Part shown: piece after piece, positions 27,772 to 35,757 of the stretch | Position numbering within the stretch: position 1 is the stretch's first letter | Layout of the letters: each line of letters opens with the position of its first letter | Notes under the pieces: model-generated | Told to the model about the DNA's origin: nothing | What the model saw: only the letters and a program-made list of their open reading frames with translations | Database searches by the model: none | Translations under genes and position numbers: made by a program | Source: Candidatus Aalborgicola bjergmarkensis | GTDB taxonomy: Bacteria; Pseudomonadota; Gammaproteobacteria; Burkholderiales; Burkholderiaceae_C | Direction: 5' to 3' | NCBI GenBank assembly: GCA_016708725.1 | Contig: JADJFE010000001.1 | Coordinates: 1 to 64,000 of the forward strand | Length of the DNA stretch: 64,000 nucleotides

Positions 27772-27974
27772 ATCATCTTCCGACACAAGCCCGTCCGGGG
27801 CGAGTTGTTGGCGTATTTACTCCTGCACCCGTGTCTAAAGTAGAGCAAAAACGCAGAGATGAATTCAGTCAATTCCTGGAAAAAAATCAAAAGCAATATG
27901 AAGTAAATGGCGTATTTGTCGAACCAGACGATGATACGGATGATGGCTTTACCAATCGCATGACCGGAATCTGA
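27750..27974 (+). CDS. Small ORF overlapping the ADP-ribosyltransferase 3' end; possible partner protein
   Basis: 74 residues, not recognised. It starts at ATG 27750 inside the last codons of the ADP-ribosyltransferase gene (22-base overlap, different frame). The middle is charged and helical (KVEQKRRDEFSQFLEKNQKQ) and the C-terminus is acidic (EPDDDTDDGF). Overlap and size suit an immunity or antitoxin-like partner, but this is inference from position only. Confidence 0.45.
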   Translation: MGARDSLNHLPTQARPGRVVGVFTPAPVSKVEQKRRDEFSQFLEKNQKQYEVNGVFVEPDDDTDDGFTNRMTGI

Positions 27975-28028
27975 CCACCTTGCCCGAGTCCGCTGCCGCC
28001 CTGGCCTGAGTGCTGCGTAAGGAACTCC

Positions 28029-29189
28029 ATGCAAGCACCACCCGTCAAGCTGCCCATCTACTACCTCCGCCAGGTGGCCCAGACCATCAGCGATATGGGG
28101 GTGGATGTGCATGCGTGGCTCGCCAGAAGCCAGTTGCAGGAAAGCCAGCTCGATGACACAAATCAGACGCTGACTTTTGCCACCTTCCGCTCACTGGTGC
28201 TGGATGCCCTTGCAATGACGCAAGAACCAGCACTGAGCTTGCTGGTCGGTAGCCGGTTGCGCCTGAATACCCACGGTGTTTTAGGGTATGCCGCCATGAA
28301 TTGCGGCACACTGCAACAAGCCATTGAGGTGCTGGAACGCTACAGCCTGTTGCGCACGCCGCTCGTAAAACTGCAGCACCAGATGGTCAATGGCGAATTG
28401 CGTGTCATGGTGGTTGAAAATTTTCCGCTGGGAGACATTCGCCGGGTGATGCTCGAAGCAGCCCTGTTGGGCGTAAAAAATGTGGTGGATTTTCTGGCTG
28501 CGGGCGCACGCCCCATCACCCAGGTGGTGTTTGCCTGTGCGCCCCCCACCTACGCGCCGCTGGCGGTGAAAATATTCCAGTGCGAAGTGGCCTACGACCA
28601 GCCGTGGACGGGCTTTGTGTTGCCGCTGGAGGCCGCATCCAGACCACTGCATCCGATTGACCCGAACACGTACCAGGAAGCACTGATGATCTGCCAGCGT
28701 GCGCTGGACAAGATCATCCAGGACGAGACGCTTGCCATGCGTGTGCGCCGCGTGCTGCTGGAGCGCAGCACCGCATTTCCGTCGCTGCAGCTCACAGCGC
28801 GCCTGTTCCACATGACACCACGCACCCTGCACCGTAATTTATTGACCGAGGGCAGCTCGTACCGCAGCATTCTGGAAGATGTGCGCCATACACTGGCCAT
28901 CGAACATCTCAAGACAGACCGTTTGAGCATTCAGGAAATCGCTTTCGCCCTGGGGTATTCCGATATGGCGAATTTCCGTCGTGCCTTCAAGCGCTGGGAA
29001 GGCCTGGCGCCCTCGGATTTTCGCTTGCAAGCCCTAAGCGGCAGCGTTGCGCCGCGCGCGCCAGGCTCCGAACAAGATAATGAGGCCGGGTATGAAAATC
29101 ATGGCCCAGATAATCTTGTCCAGATGCGCCTTGACCCAGGGGAAGTTGCCAAAGAAGTAGCCCACAGTGATGATGCCCCCCACCCATAG
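28029..29189 (+). CDS. AraC-family transcriptional regulator with abnormal C-terminal extension
   Basis: 386 residues. An N-terminal ligand-binding domain of the OruR/ArgR-like type (about 10-215; VLGYAAMNCGTLQQAIEVL) is followed by the paired HTH of AraC proteins with LQLTARLFHMTPRTLHRNL and IQEIAFALGYSDMANFRRAFKRWEG. Family members end soon after 'APSDFR' (about residue 336); here translation continues about 50 residues, all antisense to the dedA gene, over 156 bases. A lost stop is likely. ATG 28029 has an AAGGA site. It may control the nearby ferritin-like/reductase genes or dedA; no operator was identified. Confidence 0.85.
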   Translation: MQAPPVKLPIYYLRQVAQTISDMGVDVHAWLARSQLQESQLDDTNQTLTFATFRSLVLDALAMTQEPALSLLVGSRLRLNTHGVLGYAAMNCGTLQQAIEVLERYSLLRTPLVKLQHQMVNGELRVMVVENFPLGDIRRVMLEAALLGVKNVVDFLAAGARPITQVVFACAPPTYAPLAVKIFQCEVAYDQPWTGFVLPLEAASRPLHPIDPNTYQEALMICQRALDKIIQDETLAMRVRRVLLERSTAFPSLQLTARLFHMTPRTLHRNLLTEGSSYRSILEDVRHTLAIEHLKTDRLSIQEIAFALGYSDMANFRRAFKRWEGLAPSDFRLQALSGSVAPRAPGSEQDNEAGYENHGPDNLVQMRLDPGEVAKEVAHSDDAPHP

Positions 29190-29678
29190 CCCCCCACCCA
29201 GTACATCAAAAAACAAAAACCTGGAGCGCGTCATGCGCGCCACACCAGCGACAAACGGCGCAAAGGTGCGCAAAAATGGCATGAAACGCGCTGCAACGAT
29301 GGTGATACCGCCATAGCGTTCGTAAAACGCATGTGTCTGGTCAAACGCCTTTTTATTGAAAAAACGCGAATCCTCCCACTGGAAGACCTTGGGGCCGATA
29401 AAGCGCCCGATAGCGTAGTTCGACTGGTTGCCCAGCACAGCCGCAGCAAACAAAAGCCCCACCGACAGCGGATACTGCATCAGCCCCACGCCACACATGG
29501 CACCCACCACAAACAGCAGCGAGTCACCCGGCAAAAAAGGCATGACCACAACGCCGGTTTCGACAAATATGATCATGAACAGCAAGGCGTACACCCACGC
29601 CCCGTAGCCCTGGATAAAGCCTTCGAGGTATTTGTCTACATGCAAAACAAAGTCAACCAGAAATCCCACGAATTCCAT
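29034..29678 (-). CDS. DedA family membrane protein
   Basis: About 214 residues with four to six hydrophobic segments. DedA landmarks: FVETGVVVMPFLPGDSLLFVVGAM, the ExGxxxPFLPG-type re-entrant motif, and the conserved FYERYGGITIVAARFMPFLRTFAPFVAG with its arginines. DedA proteins act in the inner membrane in lipid-carrier recycling and membrane potential maintenance. ATG 29678 is preferred over TTG 29687. The 3' end overlaps the AraC gene on the opposite strand by 156 bases. Confidence 0.9.
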   Translation of the reverse strand: MEFVGFLVDFVLHVDKYLEGFIQGYGAWVYALLFMIIFVETGVVVMPFLPGDSLLFVVGAMCGVGLMQYPLSVGLLFAAAVLGNQSNYAIGRFIGPKVFQWEDSRFFNKKAFDQTHAFYERYGGITIVAARFMPFLRTFAPFVAGVARMTRSRFLFFDVLGGGLWVGGIITVGYFFGNFPWVKAHLDKIIWAMIFIPGLIILFGAWRARRNAAA

Positions 29679-29693
29679 AAATGCCAAACGCTA

Positions 29694-29740
29694 TAGTTTT
29701 ACTAGCTGCATCCGCACGTCTGGCGGGAGGTATAGCCGAA
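29694..29740. repeat. Dispersed intergenic repeat, half copy
   Basis: tagttttactagctgcatccgcacgtctggcggg matches the family start; it lies between dedA and the toxin gene. Confidence 0.5.
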
Positions 29741-30001
29741 TTAGCCAAGTAATTGGTCGTATTCGGCATGGGTGCCAATCCAGAACCATTGGACACCTTC
29801 ATCAACCGGGATACCCAATGCCCGGTAATGCAGACCAACACGCACACTTCTGAAACGTCCCGCACAAACAGCTTTGAACTGAAGCGATGGATGCGCCGGA
29901 TTTTCCTTGAGCAAAGCATAGCCATCACGAGCGAGCTGCCTGACTTCAAACGGCAGTGTTTCAAAACGTTGCCAAAATTTGTGTGCGGCGAAATGCCTCA
30001 T
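29741..30001 (-). CDS. RelE/ParE-type toxin of a toxin-antitoxin pair
   Basis: 86 residues, basic, with the RelE/ParE fold pattern: FWQRFETLPFEVRQLARDGYALLKENP (two helices), LQFKAVCAGRFRSVRVGLHYRALG (beta strands with basic residues) and FWIGTHAEYDQLL at the end. RelE-like members cleave mRNA on the ribosome, ParE-like members poison gyrase; the sequence alone does not decide. It overlaps the antitoxin gene by 4 bases (ATGA), the usual coupling. Confidence 0.82.
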   Translation of the reverse strand: MRHFAAHKFWQRFETLPFEVRQLARDGYALLKENPAHPSLQFKAVCAGRFRSVRVGLHYRALGIPVDEGVQWFWIGTHAEYDQLLG

Positions 30002-30198
30002 AACTCCCGTGCCTGACCACGCTCATACTCGGCAAGTGCCTCTGCCGCAAGAGCATCCAGCTTGCCCACAGCGGCGTCTGCTTCAATTTGTGCGTCCCAA
30101 ACGTCCGCATCAAACTGGGCGTACCAACGGCGAAACTTGGCCAGTTCTTCTTGTGGCAGCTGCGTGATGGCTTCTTCCACAGATTCTGCTGTCAACAT
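29998..30198 (-). CDS. Antitoxin of the RelE/ParE-type pair
   Basis: 66 residues, acidic and helical: ESVEEAITQLPQEELAKFRRWYAQFDADVWD then a toxin-binding tail LDALAAEALAEYERGQ. It precedes and overlaps the toxin gene by 4 bases. ATG 30198 has a strong GGGAGG ribosome site. It has no clear DNA-binding motif, which is normal for this short 'addiction module' type. Confidence 0.8.
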   Translation of the reverse strand: MLTAESVEEAITQLPQEELAKFRRWYAQFDADVWDAQIEADAAVGKLDALAAEALAEYERGQAREL

Positions 30199-30222
30199 CG
30201 CACCTCCCTTGACGGCACCGGA

Positions 30223-30699
30223 TTAGCTACCCGCCAATTGCTTGAACGCCTTGACCACTTCGGGTGGTGCCTGCACCAGCTCGATCAGCACACCCTCGCC
30301 GGAGATCGGGAATTCCTCGTTGCCCTTGGGGTGCAAGAAGCAGATGTCAAAACCGGCTGCGCCTTTGCGGATGCCACCCGGTGCAAAACGCACGCCCTGC
30401 CCTGTCAACCATTCCACGGCCACAGGCAAGTCGTCGATCCATAAACCGATGTGGTTCAAGGGTGTGGCGTGCACCGCTGGCTTTTTCTCGGGGTCCACCG
30501 GCTGCATCAGGTCCACCTCGACCTTGAACGGCCCGCTGCCGATAGCGCAGATGTCTTCATCGACGTTTTCACGTTCACTTCTGAAGGTGCCGGTGACTTG
30601 CAGCCCCAGCATATCCACCCACAGTTTTTGCAAGCGCAGCTTGTCGGGGCCACCAATGGCGATTTGCTGGATGCCCAGCACTTGAAAGGGTCTTGTCAT
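30223..30699 (-). CDS. VOC-superfamily protein, possible methylmalonyl-CoA epimerase or lyase
   Basis: 158 residues of the glyoxalase/VOC fold: GIQQIAIGGPDKLRLQKLWVDMLGL at the start, LNHIGLWIDDL in the middle and GVLIELVQAP at the end, giving candidate metal ligands His and Glu. It overlaps the propionyl-CoA carboxylase alpha gene by 4 bases (ATGA), and meaB is nearby, so a role in methylmalonyl-CoA metabolism, such as epimerase, is a reasonable inference but the first metal ligand is not clear. Confidence 0.72.
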   Translation of the reverse strand: MTRPFQVLGIQQIAIGGPDKLRLQKLWVDMLGLQVTGTFRSERENVDEDICAIGSGPFKVEVDLMQPVDPEKKPAVHATPLNHIGLWIDDLPVAVEWLTGQGVRFAPGGIRKGAAGFDICFLHPKGNEEFPISGEGVLIELVQAPPEVVKAFKQLAGS

Positions 30700-32747
30700 T
30701 TTTCAAACTCCACAATAGGCTGGTCCACGGCCAGGCTTTCACCCTTGGTCGCCAGCAGTTTTCCGACAACGCCGTCGGCGGCAGCAAACAACACATTTTC
30801 CATCTTCATGGCTTCAATCACCGCCAGACGCTCCCCGGCCTGCACCTTCTGCCCTGGCTGCACCGCCACTTCGACCAGCAAGCCTGGCATGGGCGAGAGC
30901 AGGAAGCGGCTCATGTCGGGCGGCGCCTTGTAGGGCATGAGCGCATACAGCTCGGCTGCACGTGGCAAGAGCACCTTGACATCAAGCTGGGCACCATTGT
31001 GAATGACATGGGTCGTCAGCGGCATACTGGGAGTACCGCGCTCGACCTGGGCCGTGAAACGCACGCCGTTGCAAGTGCCCTCGATGCGAATCTGTCCAAA
31101 CCGGGTCTCACTATGAATCTTATAGCTGCTTGTGCCCACGTCCACGCGGGAAGAGCCGGTTTTGTCATCAAACTCCGACACATGCACCGGGTAACTGGTG
31201 CGCTCGCCCTGCTGCCCCAGCACCACCACCACAAAGTCACTGCTGATACGCAGTTCATGCCCTTCAAACTGCCCGGTGATGGCCGTGGAGCGGTGCAGGT
31301 AGCGTCGGTTGACAAAAGCCGCCAGCGCCACCAGAAAATGCGGGTCTTCGTGCTGCACGTCCTCGGCACGAAAACCCTTGGCGTAGTGCTCGGCAATAAA
31401 GCCGGTATTGAAGTTGCCCGCAACAAATTTCGGATGCGCCAGGAGTGCGGCCTGGAACGGGATGTTGCTCGAAATCCCCCGGATCACAAAGCCATTGAGC
31501 GCCTCGCGCATCTTGGTGATGGCATCCAGGCGGTCCTTGCCGTGCACAATCAGCTTGGCGATCATCGAGTCGTAGTGCATCGGGATTGCGCCGCCCTCCT
31601 GCACGCCGGTATCCACACGCACACCCTGCCAGCGGCTGGTGTCGGAGGCAAACATGGTCTCGTGCGGTGCCTGAAAGCGCACCAGCCGCCCGGTGGAGGG
31701 CAGGAAGTTGCGAAACGGGTCTTCGGCATTGATACGGCACTCCATCGCCCAGCCTTCTTTTTTGATTTCGGCCTGCGTAAACCCGATTTTCTCGCCCGCC
31801 GCGATGCGGATCATCTGCTCGACCAGGTCCAGCCCGGTGATGCATTCGGTTACCGGGTGCTCGACCTGCAAGCGGGTGTTCATTTCCAGAAAATAAAAAT
31901 CCTGGTCCTTGCCGACCACAAATTCCACCGTGCCCGCCGACTGGTACTTCACCGCCTTGGCCAGCGCCACGGCTTGCTCGCCCATGGCTTTGCGCGTGGC
32001 GTCGCTGATAAAGGGCGAAGGTGCCTCCTCAATGACTTTCTGGTGGCGGCGCTGAATGGAGCACTCGCGCTCGTGCAAATAGACCACGTTGCCATGCGCG
32101 TCGCCCAGCACCTGAATCTCGATGTGGCGCGGCTCCTGCACGTACTTTTCCATGAACACGCGGTCATCGCCAAAGCTGTTGCGCGCCTCGTTGCGGCAAG
32201 AGGTAAAGCCCTCAAAGCATTCCTTGTCGTTGAACGCCACCCGCAGCCCCTTGCCACCACCACCGGCGCTGGCCTTGATCATCACCGGATAGCCGATCTT
32301 TTGCGCAATCTGCACGGCTTCTTCGGCTAAAAGAATCGGCTCGTTGTGACCAGGGATGGTGCTAACCTTGGCCTCATTGGCCAGCTTCTTCGAGGCAATC
32401 TTGTCGCCCATCGCCGCTATCGAGTAGTGCTTAGGGCCGATAAAGACGATGCCTTCTTCCTCACAGCGCCGGGCAAAATCCTCGTTTTCGGACAAAAAGC
32501 CATAACCCGGATGCAGTGCCTGCGCGCCGGTCTGCTTGCACGCGGCAATGAGCTTGTCGGCCATCAGATAACTCTGGCGCGACGGCGGCGGGCCGATCAG
32601 CACGGCTTCATCGGCCAGCGTCACATGGCGCGCATCGGTATCGGCCTCGGAATACACCGCGACCGTTTTAATGCCCATTTTGCGCGCGGTCAGGATGACA
32701 CGGCAGGCAATCTCGCCACGATTGGCAATCAGTATCTTGGTAAACAT
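30696..32747 (-). CDS. pccA: Acetyl/propionyl-CoA carboxylase, alpha subunit (biotin carboxylase + BCCP)
   Basis: 683 residues. Biotin carboxylase domain at the N-terminus (FTKILIANRGEIACRVI), ATP-grasp glycine loop SAGGGGKGLRV (about residue 165), carboxylase signature HIEIQVLGDAHGN, and a C-terminal biotinyl domain with EAMKMEN (biotinylated Lys about residue 649). It carboxylates biotin; the beta subunit at 37122-38654 transfers CO2 to propionyl-CoA or a related acyl-CoA. An AAGGAAG ribosome site precedes ATG 32747. The beta gene is on the same strand but about 4.4 kb away, separated by unrelated genes. Confidence 0.94.
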   Translation of the reverse strand: MFTKILIANRGEIACRVILTARKMGIKTVAVYSEADTDARHVTLADEAVLIGPPPSRQSYLMADKLIAACKQTGAQALHPGYGFLSENEDFARRCEEEGIVFIGPKHYSIAAMGDKIASKKLANEAKVSTIPGHNEPILLAEEAVQIAQKIGYPVMIKASAGGGGKGLRVAFNDKECFEGFTSCRNEARNSFGDDRVFMEKYVQEPRHIEIQVLGDAHGNVVYLHERECSIQRRHQKVIEEAPSPFISDATRKAMGEQAVALAKAVKYQSAGTVEFVVGKDQDFYFLEMNTRLQVEHPVTECITGLDLVEQMIRIAAGEKIGFTQAEIKKEGWAMECRINAEDPFRNFLPSTGRLVRFQAPHETMFASDTSRWQGVRVDTGVQEGGAIPMHYDSMIAKLIVHGKDRLDAITKMREALNGFVIRGISSNIPFQAALLAHPKFVAGNFNTGFIAEHYAKGFRAEDVQHEDPHFLVALAAFVNRRYLHRSTAITGQFEGHELRISSDFVVVVLGQQGERTSYPVHVSEFDDKTGSSRVDVGTSSYKIHSETRFGQIRIEGTCNGVRFTAQVERGTPSMPLTTHVIHNGAQLDVKVLLPRAAELYALMPYKAPPDMSRFLLSPMPGLLVEVAVQPGQKVQAGERLAVIEAMKMENVLFAAADGVVGKLLATKGESLAVDQPIVEFEK

Positions 32748-32778
32748 CTACACTTCCTTTGCTATTTCTTTGCTATTT

Positions 32779-33420
32779 TCAGGCGGTACGCGCCAGCGGG
32801 TTGGGCGTAGGCTCGGCCAGCTTGATCAGGGTATTGCGGTCGGTATGGTGAAAAAGGGCTTCCTGGCCCAAAACCTTCAGCACCGTGTCTTCTTCATAAG
32901 TCCAGCTGCCGTCGGCGTGCACGGACACCTTGATTTCAAATTCCACCGTATCGAAGGCATGCCCCAGAAACGGGGTGGAACATATCCCGAAATGCGCATC
33001 ACCCTTGGCCGCACGCAAAACGAATTCAGTAGCATCCGGTGCCGCCTTGCCACTGGCCATCAGTGTTACACCGCGCGGAATGCTTAACGTATGGATGATG
33101 GTATGGGTCGCAGGCTCCCATAACCAGTAGCCGACCTGTTCATGGTAGGTCTTGACCTGATCGGGCTTGGTGATGTGAACCTGGTAACGCAAACCATAGA
33201 GCAGTTGCGGACCATTGGTTTGCGGGTCAATAGGCTGCAACTCCATGCGCTCCACATAGGTCTGCTGGCGCGGCCCGTCAGCCTTGGGTTTGACATCCAA
33301 GCCCTGCACACCACGCCAGACACCCGCCAGCGCACGCAGCGGCCCCAGATTGGCCAGCGTGTTCACATCCACCGGATTTGGTTCGGTGTAAATGTCTTGC
33401 GGGAAACGATCAGTCGCCAT
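32779..33420 (-). CDS. Heme-binding beta-barrel (nitrobindin/FABP-like) protein
   Basis: 213 residues. The pattern GPLRALAGVWRGVQGLDVKP near residue 27 matches the start of the nitrobindin-like beta-barrel (DUF1794 type), followed by strands ending with VGYWLWEPATHTIIHTLSIPRG and a C-terminal part EDTVLKVLGQEALFHHTDRNTL. Nitrobindins hold heme and react with nitric oxide or peroxynitrite; here function is inferred from fold only. It sits directly upstream of pccA (31-base gap) on the same strand. Confidence 0.7.
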   Translation of the reverse strand: MATDRFPQDIYTEPNPVDVNTLANLGPLRALAGVWRGVQGLDVKPKADGPRQQTYVERMELQPIDPQTNGPQLLYGLRYQVHITKPDQVKTYHEQVGYWLWEPATHTIIHTLSIPRGVTLMASGKAAPDATEFVLRAAKGDAHFGICSTPFLGHAFDTVEFEIKVSVHADGSWTYEEDTVLKVLGQEALFHHTDRNTLIKLAEPTPNPLARTA

Positions 33421-33647
33421 GTCCCAGGCACCTTGGAGCGAATTTCTTAATAAACATCTGCACTTCCTTTGCTATCTTGATACCATTAAATCATGTTAAA
33501 CATTCCAACATCCCCACCCAAGCAACGGGAAACGTTTGAGCGCGAATGGGCAGAAGCCCAAGCCTTACGAAGCAAACCCGAAATAGCAAAATAATCATTG
33601 ATTGAAAATATTTTTCAAAATGTGCGAACCGAGGATCATTACTTTCG
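33421..33647. other. Intergenic stretch with a duplicated gene-start sequence
   Basis: No full gene. On the minus strand, agcaaaggaagtgcagatgt (around 33447-33470) nearly repeats the ribosome site and start of pccA (agcaaaggaagtgtagatgt at 32743-32765). The ATG at the duplicate opens a 15-codon frame, MFIKKFAPRCLGHGD, resembling the pccA start (MFTKI). A 33-codon + strand frame (33493-33594) also exists but has no support. Confidence 0.5.
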
Positions 33648-34085
33648 TCAGCCAAGATGCGAGACTTCAATATCGCCCCAATGTTGTTTCAAATAATCAG
33701 CAACGAGACGCCGATGGCAATGGTGCGGCTTATCTTCGCTGCACAATAGGCAACCGTCTACCACCAGTTCTTTGGATACGGTTTGTTCGATCCGACGTTT
33801 TGCCATCAGATCGAAAAATCGTCCCTCGTAAGTTGTCCAATCGCCACGCAATTTTTTGTATTCATCCAACATGTCTTTTGTAGGCGCAAGCTCTGGTAGA
33901 TGTATGTATTCCATATCGCATACTGCCTTGAGAAAGTAAGCCAAATCATCCCGTTTTGCAAACCCTGCCAATTGCGAGACATTATTCAGCCGCACGTCAA
34001 CGATCCGCTTTGCACCAGATTCTCGCAAAGCCTCAAAAAAGCGTTGTGCATTTTTTTTGGTGAATCCAATAGTAAATATTTTCAT
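33648..34085 (-). CDS. DUF488 family protein (second of two)
   Basis: 145 residues. DUF488 pattern: MKIFTIGFTKKNAQRFFEAL at the start, IVDVRLNNVSQLAGFAKRDDLAYFL, YIHLPELAPTKDML, and the conserved C-terminal CLLCSEDKPHHCHRRLVADYL (CxE...HCHR). Biochemical function is unknown; the Cys/His cluster suggests metal or nucleic-acid contact. Its ATG overlaps the stop of the IscB gene (TGATG). Before the IscB insertion it probably followed the DUF488 gene at 35746-36381 directly, making a three-gene operon with the dual-OB gene. Confidence 0.85.
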   Translation of the reverse strand: MKIFTIGFTKKNAQRFFEALRESGAKRIVDVRLNNVSQLAGFAKRDDLAYFLKAVCDMEYIHLPELAPTKDMLDEYKKLRGDWTTYEGRFFDLMAKRRIEQTVSKELVVDGCLLCSEDKPHHCHRRLVADYLKQHWGDIEVSHLG

Positions 34086-35473
34086 CAGTTTGCGCGTGAA
34101 ACCCCGTCCTTCAGGGCGGGGAGGTAGAGCGCGGGGGCGAAATCCCTATGCTGCGGTGGCGTACCTGTCACGTCCGTTTTTGCCACCAGTGAATAGCCGT
34201 ATCCATCCCCGCGTTGCACTACGGTGCAATAACGATGTGATACGCCCTGAACCAAACCCTTGCGGGTCTGTATGTTGAAGCTACCCGTTGCCCGAACCGC
34301 AACCCGTCCGGTGTAAGTACCGGCCTTCTTTCCGGTGGTGACTTCGGCTTTCACCATGTCGCCGGTCTGAAAGCCGTGGATGCTTTTTGAACGGGTCAGG
34401 TAGCCGCGCACACAGCCATACTTGTCCAGCCGCGTGCGCTGGTAACTTCCACGCCCCATAGACTTGATCGCCAGCGTTGGCTTTTGCCAATCAGTGATGC
34501 CTGCTATGTCTCCAACGCAAGTTGCATCGAGTGCATGGGTTTTGGGTATGCCGAACTGGCTGCGGTTGAACTTGGTTCTGCCGCCCGATGCGGTTTCAAC
34601 TGCCAGTTCGGTAGTTTTCAGTGCGTTGACCAAGGCCCAGCGGGTGGCATTGACCGCTGCGGCATCCTTGAGTGGTCGTTTGGCTTGGGCCAAGATTCGT
34701 TTTAGAACGTCTGACTTCTTTGCCAGAAACAATTCAGCAGGCAACACTCCTTTTTTCTGGTTGCAGCACTGGCAGGCCAAGGTGAGATTGCTGACGCGGT
34801 CTGATCCACCTTTCGATTTTGGGTGAATGTGCTCTATTTGCAGCGGCACGTCTTTGGTTCCACAGTAGGCGCAAACACGGCCCCATTTCTCCAAGAGATA
34901 TTCACGCACTTCGTAACCGGCCAGCGTGCCTTGCTGGTACTGCGCTCCTTCAATTTCTGGATTCTCCAGCGCCTGCATGTCAAAACGTACCAGCTCTGTA
35001 CTGATGGCCGATACCGGGGCTAAACGTTCCAGGCGGCGCACCCAGGCCATACAGGTATCAACCCGATGTTGCAAGCTCGGTGCCAACCAGCCTTTGTTCT
35101 TGTTGCCACGGTTCAAGAATCGGGGAGCGCGATAGCGTAGTTTGCTACGCCGCAGCCTGCGGTGTGCCCGCCTTGAGGTGAGCGCTTCGCTGATCTGTTT
35201 GCCACGGTGTCCCATCTCGAACAGGTTGAGCACAACCACACCCTTACCCTCTGTCTCACGCACCAACGCTATGCCGGTGGTTTTGCTGCCGGGGTCGAGC
35301 TTGACGCGCAGTGCCTGAAATTTGCAATCTTCGGCTTTGAGGTCAACAATGCGAATCGTGAACGGCATCACCCTATGCACACGTGCTCTACCGCGCTCCA
35401 GTAGCAATCTGGCCCGCTTCTCGTCGCACGGCATCAGTGGCCTGCCGCTCCTGTCTAAAACAAATACTGCCAT
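34085..35473 (-). CDS. iscB: IscB RNA-guided HNH/RuvC endonuclease
   Basis: 462 residues, the IscB layout ancestral to Cas9. N-terminal PLMP domain (PLMP at residues 12-15), RuvC-I with Asp60 in LDPGSKTTG, arginine-rich bridge helix (RRAHRRLRRSKLRYR, about 101-115), RuvC-II Glu160, HNH domain with zinc cysteines 201/204/234/237 and His215 in IEHIHPKSKGG, RuvC-III with His313 and Asp316 (HALDA), then a C-terminal beta-rich region that contacts target DNA. All catalytic residues are intact. The structured upstream stretch 35474-35757 is the likely omega-RNA. No TnpA transposase is present, so it is a non-autonomous IS200/IS605-type element. It lies between two DUF488 genes. Confidence 0.93.
   Translation of the reverse strand: MAVFVLDRSGRPLMPCDEKRARLLLERGRARVHRVMPFTIRIVDLKAEDCKFQALRVKLDPGSKTTGIALVRETEGKGVVVLNLFEMGHRGKQISEALTSRRAHRRLRRSKLRYRAPRFLNRGNKNKGWLAPSLQHRVDTCMAWVRRLERLAPVSAISTELVRFDMQALENPEIEGAQYQQGTLAGYEVREYLLEKWGRVCAYCGTKDVPLQIEHIHPKSKGGSDRVSNLTLACQCCNQKKGVLPAELFLAKKSDVLKRILAQAKRPLKDAAAVNATRWALVNALKTTELAVETASGGRTKFNRSQFGIPKTHALDATCVGDIAGITDWQKPTLAIKSMGRGSYQRTRLDKYGCVRGYLTRSKSIHGFQTGDMVKAEVTTGKKAGTYTGRVAVRATGSFNIQTRKGLVQGVSHRYCTVVQRGDGYGYSLVAKTDVTGTPPQHRDFAPALYLPALKDGVSRAN
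34109..34128 (-). repeat. Right-end hairpin of the iscB element
   Basis: ccccgtccttcagggcgggg forms a stem close to the element's right end; it also encodes the last residues of IscB (LPALKDGV). Confidence 0.6.
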
Positions 35474-35757
35474 TTCAAATCCTTCTGCCCTTACGGGCCT
35501 TGTTACGCTAGTCTTGCGACTAATCTCCCCTCGGGAATGTCAGTAACCGGCTCCTACCATTTCTGGTAGCGACAAAAACCTTCGACCCTTTACCTTTGGT
35601 CTGCATGATCTAAGCCTTGCAGAGCAGCGAACTGAGGAAGCATTCGCTGGTGCGTCTTGACGACCTGTTACTAACGTAGCGGGTTGGATACCGCTTTCCC
35701 TGCTTCAACCTGGCTCGAAAGTCTTTTGACTCCAAGCTCCGGCCTTCAGGCCGGGGT
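35474..35757 (-). ncRNA. Candidate omega-RNA of IscB
   Basis: The 284 bases upstream of iscB, read on its strand, have no coding capacity but many hairpins: cggcctgaaggccgg at the left end, gtcaaaagac, gctaccagaaatggtagg, agtcgcaagact, and gcccgtaagggc just before the start codon. IscB omega-RNAs are encoded in exactly this position, with the guide read from DNA outside the left end. The guide would therefore come from the 3' end of the DUF488 gene (about 35758-35780). Expression was not tested. Confidence 0.65.

Larger units (their letters stand above)
34088..35757 (-). mobile_element. IS200/IS605-type element carrying iscB (boundaries approximate)
   Basis: The left end on the coding strand is near 35757, just outside the hairpin cggcctgaaggccgg (about 35738-35752). 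The right end is near 34090-34100, beside the hairpin ccccgtccttcagggcgggg (34109-34128). Such subterminal hairpins are typical of this family. No terminal inverted repeats or target duplication are expected. Joining the two flanks restores a frame in which the first DUF488 gene would stop at TGATG, overlapping the second, which supports the boundaries. Confidence 0.65.

Noticed and set aside
30693..32330. 545-codon + strand frame opposite pccA
   Set aside because: Shadow of pccA; no recognisable domain or ribosome site.
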